DNA of 64,000 nt. Origin: Chamaecyparis obtusa (taxonomy: Eukaryota > Streptophyta > Pinopsida > Cupressales > Cupressaceae). A program made the position numbers and the translations under genes. The DNA is taken from positions 1,015,001 through 1,079,000 of the forward strand of contig BSBK01000760.1 in NCBI GenBank assembly GCA_027943335.1, given 5' to 3'. Positions 1 to 10,929 of this stretch are shown in pieces (within the stretch, counting starts at the first letter, position 1; each line of letters starts with the position of its first letter). The notes beneath the pieces were generated by a model, which saw only the letters and a list, made by a program, of their open reading frames with translations, was not told the origin of the DNA and did no database searches.

Positions 1-956
1 TTTGGAGCCGACATTGTTGAACTCTTGGATTATGTAATACGTGTTGACTTTATTTATTGATTGTTTGTAAGCATTAAATGCATTGTAAAACATTTTATTG
101 TAATTCTTTAAGAGATTTGAGATGATTCTAGAAAAGGAGCCAAAGAACATGAAGATGAGTTAACCTAATTGAGGAAAATATAAGGGAAACCTCAGCATTT
201 TGATATGCATGTACATGGAGAATAGAGAATGCTGGAAGAGGAAAGTTTTATTGACTAAATAAGTAGAAAAGGCTGAAGAGAATTATGGTGATTGCTTGAA
301 GAAAAGTTCTGAGCATATCAGAGATGGAAATGGAAAAGTTTCAAAGTCAACAAACCAACATTGGTGTATGGAATCAGATTTGATATTTGCAAAGTGAGTT
401 GTATATTTTTTAAATAATACTAATGCTACTTTCTAACCATTGTAACAGTCAAAATCCTTTTAACAGAGGTTGACCTACAGTCATATGTTAAATCCTTTGA
501 ACAAGGTTGCATTCTAATGGAGTGTATGTAAGTCCTATGACTAGGCTCACTTTTAACATGGTGATTGAAATCCTTTAATCAGGTCACACCTGACAGTGTG
601 TATTGTAACCTTTGACAAGGTTGGCTTTTTACCGAGCTCACTTCAGAAGAGTGAAAATAATAGTAGCATGTTACAAAGTGGTTTTTCCCAAATTGGGTTT
701 CCACTATAAATCCTAGTGTTAATACTTGTGTGAATGTTTTGGTTTGAACATTACTATGTTTTTCAAGTTAAGTTATAGTTGGGTAGTGGACTGCATTGTT
801 AGATGTTTCTATTATTGAATCAGTGATGACCGAGTTTGATTTGGTTATTGGATTTGATTTAAGGATAAGTTTTTGAGATTTTTTTATACATCAAGACCTG
901 AGAACAACTGATTCACCCCCCCCCCCCCCTCTTTGTTGTTCTAAATCATATTAAAA
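1..956 (+). mobile_element. Element A (Ty1/copia) 5' LTR, partial
   Basis: The sequence matches 7024-8045 (the 3' LTR of the same element) almost throughout, apart from about 65 bp present only in the 3' copy (near 7178-7242). It ends at 956, one base before a primer-binding site. Near the end is a C homopolymer (about 916-929) and upstream an array of small hairpins (449-622). The window starts inside this LTR; by comparison with the 3' copy about 500 bp of LTR (without the 5S-bearing insertion) lie to the left. Confidence 0.9.
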
Positions 957-957
957 A

Positions 958-970
958 TTGGTATCAGAGC
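958..970 (+). other. Primer-binding site of element A (initiator Met tRNA type)
   Basis: TTGGTATCAGAGC begins one base after the LTR end. This is the standard plant copia site complementary to the 3' end of initiator methionine tRNA, and it fixes both the LTR boundary and the + orientation. Confidence 0.9.
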
Positions 971-1025
971 TTTGTTTCTTATTATTAGTGTTGACAGAAA
1001 TCAAGTTTAAAGGGGCTTGAAGCAA

Positions 1026-2450
1026 ATGATTAGGATGCATAAGAAGGAGGTACTGAAGCTGAACAAGGAAAACTTCCCCGCATGGCAAAGCTTGATGAAG
1101 CTACATCTGGCCAGTATTGGTGACTCTGCAAAGTACTACATTGAAAACAATTATGTCTCACCTATCACACCTTTGACTGCCGAAGAAATGAGAGCTAAGG
1201 AAGAACATAATCAGGCAATGCTGGAAATTGCATCTGCCCTAAGCTATCCAAAATTTGAGGACATTAAAGATTGCACAAATGCTAAGGATATGTGGGAAAC
1301 TCTTGTAAGGATCTATGGTGGTGACTTGAATGTGCTGAAAGCAAAGGCTGAGAGTCTTAGAGGTAAGTTTGATGAAATGAGAATGCAAGAAGGTGAAAAT
1401 ATTGCACAATATTGTGGTAGAATAAAAGAAGTTGTGAATGCTATTAGAGGAGAAAATGGGGCTATTGATGATGAAACTATAATTGGGAAAGTACTAAGAA
1501 CCCTGCGTCCTATATATGCTATTAAGATCTCAGCTATTCAAGAATCTAGATGTAACTTTGCTAATGTGCTTACTTTGGAAAGTTTGGTTGGTAAGATGAT
1601 TGCTTTTGAACTCTCTAACTATGATAATTTCACTATTGGAAGCATTGGAAATGTTGAATCTTCTTTCAAGTCACAGCTAGTTTTGAACAAGCCAAAGAAA
1701 GAAAAAGAAAGATGCATCAGTGAAAGTGAAAGTGAAAGTGATAGTGAAAGTGACAGTGACAGTGACACTTCTGATGAAGACCTAGAAGATCTAGAAGCTC
1801 TTATGGCTAGAAGACTGAGAAGTGGAAAAGGAAAGTATAAAGGTAAAATCCCTATTATATGTTTTGCATGTAATAAAGTTGGTCATATAGCTGCTAGATG
1901 TCCTAACAAGAAGGATAAAGATAATGAAAGGAAAATAAAACACAAAGATAGAAAAGGTGACAGAAGCTACCGATGGAACAAAGACTACAAAGGAAAAGGT
2001 AAGAAATCTTGTTACATTGCTAAAAAAGAGACTGACACTGATAGTGATGATATTGAAATTGTGGTAGTCTATGTTGCAATGAAAGATGAATCTGTTGAGG
2101 ATGAGAAAACTGCATTGATATCCTATGTGAACAAGAATGATCAATGGATTATTGATAGTGGTTGTTCATATCACATGACTGGTGATAAAAATAAGTTTGA
2201 GACCTTACATGATTACAGAGGCAAAAGTGTAAAATTTGGTAATGATGCACCATATCCTGTTAGAGGAAAAGGTTTGATTAAACTGACTGATAAGATATCT
2301 TGTGAAAATGCATATTGGGTTTAAGGTCTTAATTATAATTTGTTAAGTGTTGCTCAACTTAACAAAACTGGTTACTGAGTGGAATTTCATCACAAGCAAG
2401 CTAAAATATTTAATGCTACTGGAGAACTGATTGGAAGTAGTGATTAGACT
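1026..2450 (+). pseudogene. gag: Element A gag and protease (broken)
   Basis: The frame opens at ATG 1026, 55 bases after the primer site; the frame is also open to TTG 1017. The N-terminus has the copia Gag pattern (NFPAWQSLMKLHL, about residues 16-28). An acidic Ser/Glu/Asp repeat lies near 1714-1785. A CCHC zinc knuckle, CFACNKVGHIAARC, lies at about 1860-1901. The aspartic protease motif WIIDSGCSYHMT has its catalytic Asp at 2154-2156. In-frame stops occur at 2322 (TAA), 2376 (TGA) and 2445 (TAG), after which the same frame continues into the gag-pre-integrase region. Gag would package the RNA and the protease would cut the polyprotein in the virus-like particle. The product cannot be made as one chain. 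Confidence 0.9.
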
Positions 2451-2459
2451 AGAGATAAT

Positions 2460-3932
2460 TTGTTCTATCTTGACCTATCTGAAGAAACATGTTTAATTGC
2501 ACAACTTGATGATATTTGGTTATGGCATAAAAGGTTGTGTCATGTTAACTTTGACAATTTGGTAGAGATAAGTAAGAAGAAAAATGTAAGAGGTCTACCT
2601 AGATTGAAGAAACTTGAGAATGTGATGTGCAAGGAATGCCAGTTAGGAAAAATGACAAAGTCAAGTCTTAAGAGAAAATCCTTTACTTCTGAAAACATTT
2701 TAGATTTGGTTCATACTAACCTTTTTGGACCTATGGGTGTACAAAGTTACTGTGGTGCTAGATACTTTATCTTATTTGTTGATGATCATACTAGGATGAT
2801 GCATGTGATGTTTCTAAAAGAAAAATCTAAAGCTTTTCAATTCTTTAAGTGGTATTTGGCTAAGGTTGAAAAGGAGACAAGTGGGAACTTGAAATGTCTT
2901 AGATCTAACCAAGGTGGAGAATTTACATCAAATGAATTTAATCTATTTTGCAATGATAGAGGAATTAAAAGACATATGTCTACACCTAGAACAACTCCAT
3001 AGAATGGTATAGTAGAAAGGAGAAATAAATCTATCTTGGATTGTGCAAGGAAATTGATGATTGAAAAGAATGTGGCACATAATATTGTAAAGAAGCTATA
3101 AGCATTGCTATCTACACTCTTAACCAGGTACAAATCAAGAAAGGTACAAATCTGACACCTTATGAATTATGGCATGGGCATGGACTGAGTGTTAAATACT
3201 TTAGAATCTTTGGAAGTAAGTGCTATATATTAAAAGACACTAGGAATGGAAAGTTTGATGCTAAGAGTGATGAAGGCATATTCCTAGGATACTCCACAAA
3301 AAGTAAAGCTTATAAGTGTTTGAACTCTAACACTAACAAAATTGTGGAAAGTGTGAATGTCAAAATTAATTTGTATGCAGAAAGAAATGAAGCTGACAAC
3401 AAAAGAGATACAGAAGATTATAGATCTTTTGTGTACATTGAGGAAGAAGAAGAGGCAAGTAAAAGATTTGCACTTGATGTCGAGTCTTAGGTAAGCAATG
3501 TCGAGCGACAGATAGAAGCTGTCGAGCATCAGGAAAACAGTGCTGAGAGAGAACAAGACCATGCTGAGCTACAAGAAAATGTTGTTGAGTATCAATAAGA
3601 GGTTGTCAAGCATTCTGAAGTTTAATCTGACAATCTTACTGAGGAACATGATGAAATAGAGGAGAGAACAACTGAACCTATTTTGGAAAAATATGTAAGA
3701 AGACATGAAAAGCCTAAACAGATAATTGGAGACAAAAATATTAGAATCTAGACAAGAAGTAAGCCTAAGGATCCAACATGTCTACTATGTGAATTTGAAC
3801 CAAAGACAACTAGAGAGGCATTAGAGAATGAAGACTAGATACAAGTAATGAATGAAGAAATTGACCAGATTGAGAAGAATGATACTTGGACTCTAGTGCC
3901 GAGACTTGAAAATAAAAATGTTATAGGAAAAA
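2460..3932 (+). pseudogene. int: Element A integrase (broken; catalytic residues changed)
   Basis: The order is gag-pre-integrase zinc region (LWHKRLCHVN, CKECQLGK) and then the integrase core. All three DDE positions can be located. The first is Asn in VHTNLFGP (codon 2718-2720, normally Asp). The second is Asn in LRSNQGGEF (2907-2909, normally Asp). The third, Glu in NGIVERRN (3015-3017), is kept. A TAG stop at 3000-3002 replaces the usual Gln before NG. A one-base loss near 3081-3092 shifts the frame; the downstream GTNLTPYELWHGH and GYSTKSKAYKC blocks read in the new frame. More stops (for example TAG at 3488, TAA near 3596) follow in the linker to reverse transcriptase. Integration activity is lost. 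Confidence 0.88.
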
Positions 3933-3933
3933 A

Positions 3934-5314
3934 GTGGTGTTTCAGAATAAGATGAATGAAAATGGTGAGATCACTAGGAAAAATGCTAGGCTGGTATGCA
4001 AAGGCTACACACAAGAAGAAGGAATAGATTATGGGGAGACATTTGCCCCTGTAGCTAGATTGGAAGGAGTAAGAACTCTTCTTGCATATGCTGCTTATAA
4101 AGATTTCAAGGTATATCAAATGGATGTCAAGTCTACATTTTTGAATGGTATACTAGAAGAAGTTTACATAGAACAACCAGAAGGTTTTATTGATCCAAAA
4201 AGAAGACACATGGTGTGCAAATTGAACAAAGCATTATATGGATTGAAGAAACCTCCCAGAGCATGGTATGAGAGGTTGCACAACTACTTGATACATATTG
4301 GATTTTCAAGAACAAATGACACAAGCAATCTGTACATGAAGGATGAAGAAGGTAAAGGTATCCTGTTGGCAAAAAAAATTTGGTGGACAAGATGCATTTT
4401 GTAAAATTTTCTCAAATAAAATGCAAACTGAATTTGAAATGAGTATGTTTGGTGAGATCAAATTCTTTGTTGGTTTACAAGTATATCAAAGGAAGAATGA
4501 AATTTTCATTACACAGTCTAAGTATGTTAATGAAATACTGAAAACTTTTGGGATGGAAGATGCTAAACTAGTGGGAACTCCCATGGTTACTAGACAAAAG
4601 CTATCTAAGAATGATGATGCTGTAGAAGTGAATCAGACTCTGTAGAGATCCATGATTGGAAAATTGTAGTATGTTGTACATAGTAGACTAGATATTGCAT
4701 TAGTTGTTTGGATTGTGGCAATATTCTCTACCAATCCTAAGGAAACACACATGATGGCTGTGAAAAGAATTATGAGATACTTGAAAGGAACTACTAACTA
4801 TGGTCTATATTATAAGAAGGATGACAAATTTGAACTCCGAGTTTATACAGATGCTGATTGGGTAGGAAATGTAGATGATAGAAAGAGTACTAGTGGTGGA
4901 GATTTCTTTCTTGGACAAAGATTAGTCTCCTAGACAAGTAAGAAACAAAATTGCATTTCCCAATCTACTACCGAGGCTGAGTATGTTGCTGCTACAGTAA
5001 ACTGTTCAAACTTGGTATGGATAAAAAAATTGTTGATAGGCATGAAAGAAGAAATCACTCAACCTATTGTTATTTTTTGTCACAACACAAGTGCTATCAA
5101 TATTTCTAAGAATCTAGTGATGCACACTAAGACCAAACACATTTCAATCAAGTATCGCTACTTGAGAGAATTAGTACAAGATAAAGAAGTCCAAATGGAA
5201 TATGTGAATACAAAAGAACAATTAGTAGACATATTCACTAAAGCTTTACCCAAAGAAGCTCATGAGTATTTGAGAAGTCAATTAGGGGTTCTTCCCCTAA
5301 TTGAGGCTTCCTAG
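3934..5314 (+). pseudogene. RT-RH: Element A reverse transcriptase-RNase H (broken; active-site box deleted)
   Basis: Typical copia RT blocks are present: [27 protein letters not shown] and [13 protein letters not shown] (first catalytic Asp at 4123-4125). A one-base deletion near 3935 separates this frame from the upstream one. The (F/Y)VDD active-site segment expected before FGGQDAF is missing; its place holds an A-run at 4371-4378 and the frame shifts there. RT resumes as EFEMSMFGEIKFFVGLQVY, followed by RNase H (VYTDADWVGNVDDRKSTSGG; TAG in place of Trp at 4932). The RNase H position normally reading CDNTSA is CHNTSA (His at 5081-5083). The ORF ends at 5314, inside LPLIEAS, the usual copia C-terminus. 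Confidence 0.9.
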
Positions 5315-5995
5315 ACAAGCTAGGAGCACTACATCAAATATGCTACAGCAGAAAATTTGACAAATTTATGCATAAGATTGTCACACTTTAGGGCTGGCCT
5401 AGAGTTGTGAAAAGAAGCAAAGACAAGGAATCAGTCATACGCAAGATGATAGAGGGAGAAACACTGAGCTGCACAGATATTATCTACATCTGCTGGATGT
5501 ATGTTTTAGTTGCTACTTTGGCATTTTTGTCAAAGAGGGAGATGAACTAATATGATAACACATGAAACTGAAAGGCAAGAGAGAGATGAACTAATGAAAC
5601 TGAAGGGATGATGAGCTGAAATGAAGGATCGGGATAGAGGGAGATCTGAATGCTTCTGACAGTCACAGAAGTGAGGCTTATAGGATTCTAAATCAGAATG
5701 AAGCTAAGGATATTATAACACATGAAACTAAAAGGAAAGAGGGAGATGAACTGATGGGAGATGAACTGATGAAACTAAAGGGATGATGAACTAAAATGAA
5801 GGATCGGGATAGAGGGAGATCTGAATACTTCTGACAGTCACAGAAGTGAGACTTATAGGATTCTGAATCATAATGAAGCTAAGGATATTATAAAATAATT
5901 CTCTGATGGACAAATAAGTTTTTGGATTGGTTGGTAATCCATATGTTATTTAGGTGATATCATATGGTGTTGCCATCAATGCGAAAGAGGGAGAT
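5315..5995 (+). repeat. Element A 3' untranslated region with internal duplication and polypurine tract
   Basis: There is no coding sequence after the RNase H end. A block of about 160-180 bp (about 5553-5712) is repeated directly at about 5713-5893; both start near a RTAACACATGAAACT motif and contain GGATCGGGATAGAGGGAGAT. The polypurine tract GCGAAAGAGGGAGAT (5981-5995) lies immediately before the 3' LTR. Confidence 0.8.
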
Positions 5996-6031
5996 TGTTG
6001 GAAGTTGCAATTGAAACAATTGTTGTATTGT

Positions 6032-6559
6032 GATATTGCTATTAGGATTTAACTGTGTAGTTTTTTTTTTAGTCAAACTCATTGACCCATGATTCATGAG
6101 TAGTGGTTCACTGAACCCATCTCTCATGAGAATGAAATAGAACACTTAGCACTCATTGGATCTAGGTGATGCTCATAGAGGTGAAGCATCGGGACTTCCT
6201 GGGAGGTCACCCATCCCAGTACTACTCCAACTCGAGCACGCTTAACTACGGAGTTTCCTCCATGGTTAAACCCACTCTACTTGCATCCTCATTTGTTAAA
6301 CCTTCACCAAGTGTTGTGCCTTATGAACCATTCATTAGAAATCCCCTTAAGCTCATCAATTGATAAGTAGGAGATATTTTCCATAGCAAGTCAAATTATG
6401 ATATTGCTATAAGAATTTAATTGTGTAGTTTTTTTTTAGTCAAACTCATTGACCCATGATGTCAAATATCTCATTGACCCATGATTTCAAATATAGTTTT
6501 TTCTTTTTTTCTTTTTTTTGAGTCAAACTCATTGACCAATTGTAATATCTCCTACTTAT
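6032..6559 (-). mobile_element. 5S-rRNA-bearing short retroelement inserted in LTR A
   Basis: The insert is flanked by an exact 15-bp direct repeat, CAATTGTTGTATTGT, at 6017-6031 and 6560-6574. Long TSDs of this kind are typical of target-primed (SINE/LINE) insertion, while LTR elements give about 5 bp. On the minus strand it contains an internal 5S-like segment. A module of about 60 bp (GATATTGCT...CATTGACCCATGA) occurs twice, near 6032-6095 and 6399-6462. A 20-bp inverted pair (ATATCTCCTACTTATCAATT and its complement) lies near 6358 and 6544. Known comparators are Cassandra TRIM elements (5S in the LTR) and SINE3-type 5S SINEs. No open frame of note. Confidence 0.75.
6183..6256 (-). pseudogene. 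5S rRNA-like segment (3' two thirds) inside the insertion
   Basis: Read on the minus strand the segment is close to the conserved part of plant 5S rRNA: AACTCCGTAGTTAAGCGTGC, then GGAGTAGTACTGGGATGGGT, then GACCTCCCAGGAAGTCC. These cover the internal control region that binds TFIIIA and recruits RNA polymerase III. The 5' part of 5S is replaced by unrelated sequence, so this is not a functional 5S gene. It may serve as an internal promoter for the short retroelement. Confidence 0.85.
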
Positions 6560-8045
6560 CAATTGTTGTATTGTCATTGATGTCAAACTTTAACTGGTAA
6601 GACTGTTGCTACTTAGGAAAGTACTATATCTATTTGAGTGTTGCTAAGGGGCTAAGCAAGGTTGGTAACAATAGCACCTAAGGAAAGGTTGAGTTATCTT
6701 GATACTATAAAGTGTACTTGACTATGTTGCACAATGATGAGATAATGTATTGTTTATCTTAGTAAGACTGAAGACTAAACTAGTAGGCTTGACTAAGAAA
6801 AGAATGGAAAAATCATGTTTAAGCCGAGTAATGTTAGTGTCGACCGAGGTAGTATATGTCGAGAAAAATTATAGTGTCGACCGAGCATCATTAAATTGCT
6901 GAGGAAGACAGTGTCAGCCGAGGAAACAATTTTAGTAATGACGGAGCTTTCTACATGAAGACCGAGTGGACAATCACAATATTGACTGAGCATCAACAAT
7001 TTTATATTTGAAGAGAATTTAATTTTGGAGCTGACATTGTTGAATTCTTGGATTATGTAATACATGTTGAATTTATGTATTGATTGTTTGGAAGCATTAA
7101 ATGCACTATAAAATATTTTATTGTAAATCTTTAAGAGATTTGAGATGATTCTAGAAAAGGAGCCAAAGAACATGAAGTGGGTAGATTCAATGAATTTGAC
7201 CTAACCCTAAGATCTATGAATGAGATTGAGCAGCAAAATATGAGTTAACCTAATTGAGGAAAATATAAGGGAACCTGAGCATTTTGATATGCATGTACAT
7301 GGAGAATAGAGAATGCTAGAAGAGGAAAGTTTTATTGACTGAACAAGCAGAAAAGGCTAAAGGAGAATTGTGGTAATTTCTTGAAGAAAAGTTCTGAGCA
7401 GATTAGAGATGGAAATGGCAAAGTTTCAAAGTCAATAAACCAGCATTGGTGTACGGAATCAGATTTGATATTTGCAAAGTGAGTTGTATATTTTTTAGAT
7501 AATACTGCTGCTACTTTCTAACCATTGTAATAGTCAAAATCCTTTTAACAGAGGTTGACCTAACAGTCATATGTTAAATCTTTTAAACAAGGTTGCATTC
7601 TAATGGAGTGTATGTAAGTCCTATGACTAGGCTCACTTTTAACAGGGTGATTGAAATCCTTTAACCAGGTCACACCTGACAATGTGTATTGTAACCTTTG
7701 ATAGGGTTGGCTTTTTACCGAGCTCACTTCAGAAGAGTGAAAATAATAGTAGCATGTTACAAAGTGGTTTTTCCCAAATTGGGTTTCCACTATAAATCCT
7801 AGTGTTAATACTTGTGTGAATGTTTTGGTTTGAACATTACTATGTTTTGCAAGTTAAGTTACAGCTGGGTAGTGGACTACATTGTTAGATGTTTCTATTA
7901 TTGAATCAGTGATGACTGAGTTTGTTTTGGTTACTGGATCTGATTTAAGGATAAGTTTTTGAGATTTGTTTATACATCAGGACCTGAGAACAACTGATTC
8001 ACCCCCCCCCCCCCCCCCCCTCTGTTCTTCTAAATCATATTAACA

Positions 8046-9053
8046 ATGTTGATTAGGGAACCTCTTGATCAAAGAGTAAACCCTGGTGGGAATGATGCCC
8101 ACAAAAAGATGCACTAATATGAATATTCCTTGTGAAAGGATGGACTCTGTTAGGAGTCTTATCTTATGAAATACACTCAGTACATATGAATCCCTATTAG
8201 GAGATTTTGAATCCCTATTAAAAGATTCTAACCTTGTTAAGAGTTATGGAAGACAGAAGGACCCATTGCCCAAACAACTTCAGGGTAAGATCAATGAATA
8301 CATTGTCCAAATAATCTTTGTATTACTCAATAGAATAATATGTTACCTCTTCTCTGACTGTGCCAAACCACACTCACTATTACACCAGATCTCAATTTCA
8401 GATCTTTGTACTTCGCATGTCTTCCTTCACAAATTCACTTTCACATTTAGCTCTTTTCTTCACTTCATATTCATACACTACAATCTCTTCTCTATATCAA
8501 CAAGGAAACACATTCCTTCCTTTATAGCACACTCAAATAATTACAAATGAGTCAGCACACAATTACAAAATAAAAGTTTCCACATGCTACATCATAATTA
8601 CACAAAACTATTAGCTTCCAACTAAAATAATTCTCTACTCGTGTGACCTCGAAGTTTGCACTATCATCCACATCACTATCAATGGGTCTTTAACTTCCCT
8701 TTAACTGCACAAAACCAGATTCCATCCCGATTAGGAAATATCATCTGATTTCCAAAAACTGCTACTCAGGAACACTGCCTGAATATTGCTTCCACCAAAA
8801 TGATCATAACTTCCATGAATAAATGAATTACTATCTGCACTCTTAACCATAGACATATAACATATCAAAGAGTATATCCTCAACATCGCATAGCTCCAAC
8901 TGCAATAACCCATGTTTCGCTAATTCAAACTCTGTCTGCTTCTCTGCAAGTCTCCAGAAGATCACTGTGTTGACATCAATGACAATCATAGTCATGAATG
9001 AAACAAAAAATGCTAGAGAATGATTACCAAACATTCAACATTCATTCCTAACA
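8046..9053 (-). mobile_element. Family B LTR, minus strand, left part displaced by element A
   Basis: This is the reverse complement of the family B LTR seen at 24116-25281 and 62126-63286, sharing for example the AACCTCTTGATCAAAGAGTA block. It ends ...ATTCCTAACA at 9053, the LTR 5' end on the minus strand. It starts abruptly at 8046 (ATGTTGATTAGGG), exactly where the 3' LTR of element A stops, so A probably inserted into this LTR. The missing terminal part of about 150-200 bp should lie left of the window. Confidence 0.85.
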
Positions 9054-9572
9054 AAAAGCACTCATGATCAAAAGTTACTTTTGATAGAAACCATTAAAAT
9101 TAGTGACTTTGCTGAAAAAGAGGAATTCCTTCCTCCGAAAAAGTGTAACCCACTATTGTGGGTTCACGCAAATTACAAGTGTTATAGAATGCATCCCTTC
9201 TTTAATGTAGGGAATTCCAGAAAGATAAATAATAGGCTCCTTTATGCTAAAATTGAAGGGTTTGTGCTAAAAACCTATCCTCTTAGAGATCTTTTTTTTT
9301 ACATTATAATTTTTTTAATAAATCAATGCCCTATTTTTACATGGTGGCGATGTGATCATAATTTTATGGCAATGGTTACAACCATCTTAATGCTAGATAT
9401 TTTTTACATCATTAATCTTTACCCCAATGGCATGGGTGCAAACTACACTTCGTTCAATTGATTTTCCATCATTGGAAGGTAACATACTGATTTATTTTAT
9501 AGAAAATAATCTTCGATTGCCACATGACACCATCTTCCCTTTAAAATTAGTTCCATCACATCCTATTAAAAG
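9054..9572. other. Unassigned AT-rich stretch
   Basis: No recognisable gene or repeat boundary. A 126-codon open frame (9081-9461, TTG start) has no recognisable motif and lies in AT-rich DNA; I do not accept it as a gene. Confidence 0.5.
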
Positions 9573-9577
9573 GATCT

Positions 9578-10924
9578 TGATGACAGTCCCAAACCGGTGC
9601 TGAGAGGGGAGGGGTGAATCAGCACCTCCAAAACCTTTTTCTCTTTAAATTTGGTTAAGTAAACTTATAGCTAAAAGGCAAAAAGATTTAAGCATATAAT
9701 AACAGTAAGCAAACATTCACATAGTGACACCAGATTTATCATGTGGAAACCCAATTAGGGTGAAAACCACGGTGTGAGGAGACCTCACAAATTTTTTACT
9801 CTTCTAGAGTACACCCTGTTAGGAGCCTTCATGGTAAAAGGATCAAAACACACTTGTTAGATGTGACCCGGTTAAGGGATTTGTTACAATGAGGTCGGTT
9901 AGTGCCTACCTAGTTAAAGGATTTTAGAGCACCTTTCAAGATGCCACCCAGTTAGGGGATTTGTTACAAGGGACCTATTAGAGTCCACACAAATACTAGG
10001 ATTTAACTATTGTAATTGTTAGAGAACAATAGAAGGATTGACCTTTTACAAATGGCTTTGCATAGCCTGATAAGATCTCTGTTCGTGCTCAACTGAGAAG
10101 CATCACCAGTCGATGCAGGTGTGTTCTCATCTACTATTGTGCTTCTCTACACAATCTTCTTTCTCACTTCTTCTTTCTTCCTTTCACCCCTGGCTTATTT
10201 TCAGCATACAGGTTCACTCTTTTACTCGACAGAATGAAGGCAACCTCTATTCTCCACAGGAAAAATAATATATAGAGCCCTAGCCCTAATTGTGCTTCTT
10301 ATGCATGACCTAATTATAGATCCTTATTGGATTCATTACTCAATGGAGTACTAGTTCACTGAGGAAACATCTGATGCATGCCCTTGCTTTATCTGCATTG
10401 AAAGGAAAGCGGTAGTTGCATGTCAAGAAACTTTCCTTCAAGAGAGATAAAACTTTGTTTTAAAGCCACAGATTCCAGCTTTAAAACCTCTAGATGTGCC
10501 TCAAACCGATCACCAATATAACTCAAAGACTTCCAGATTTAGAGTAGAAAATCTTGATAAAAGAGTTAGTTGGAACATATAGTTTAACTATGACTTCCTC
10601 GGTTCATATCAGAGTCATTAATATATCGGTTGAGATCTTCATGCTATGAATAGGTGAGAGTCTTTGACCTATTACTGTCTCTTCCTAGGCTTACCGGTTG
10701 CACCATCCTCGGTTGCATTGTTGACACCGGTTAGCTATTGCTTTATTTATACTTGTCTACACCAGTTGTAGCCCTGTGCTTGGTTGATGGTAGAATCCTC
10801 TTTTTCTTAACTGTGTACATTGCCCGGTTGCTAAAGACTTTTTATAGTGACCAATGGCATTTGCATACAGTCACATCAGTCTTGTATATTGGCACCATCA
10901 GCCAAACCATTCTTCTTTCCTACA
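9578..10924 (-). mobile_element. Solo LTR C (copia-like)
   Basis: Plus-strand ends are TGATGACAGTCCC (9578) and ...CTTTCCTACA (10924), giving TG...CA termini. The flanks carry an exact 5-bp duplication GATCT (9573-9577 and 10925-10929). The minus-strand sense fits the layout of the other copia LTRs: a TATA-like CTATATATTA (plus 10267-10275), then loop motifs CCCTTAACCGGG and CCCCTAACTGGG, then the TGATTCACCCCTCCCCTCTC box near the 3' end (plus about 9605-9625). No internal coding region is present, so it is a solo LTR. Confidence 0.75.
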
Positions 10925-10929
10925 GATCT

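Larger units (their letters stand above)
5996..8045 (+). mobile_element. Element A 3' LTR (interrupted by a 5S-bearing insertion)
   Basis: It begins TGTTGGAAGTTGC directly after the polypurine tract and ends ...TTAACA at 8045. It is about 2050 bp long, or about 1.5 kb once the 528-bp insertion at 6032-6559 and its duplicated 15 bp are removed. Landmarks are a U3 zone rich in CCGAG-like words (about 6820-6990), a TATA-like ACTATAAAATA near 7106, an array of mini-hairpins (about 7530-7710) and a long C run (about 8002-8020). Confidence 0.88.

Noticed and set aside
1791..2144. Minus-strand ORF opposite element A gag
   Set aside because: Shadow of the Gag frame on the other strand.
6183..6256. 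Functional 5S rRNA gene
   Set aside because: Only the 3' two thirds of 5S is present, inside a short retroelement, and the 5' part is replaced.
9081..9461. 126-codon open frame as a possible host gene
   Set aside because: TTG start, AT-rich composition, no recognised motif, and no promoter or splice context that stands out.
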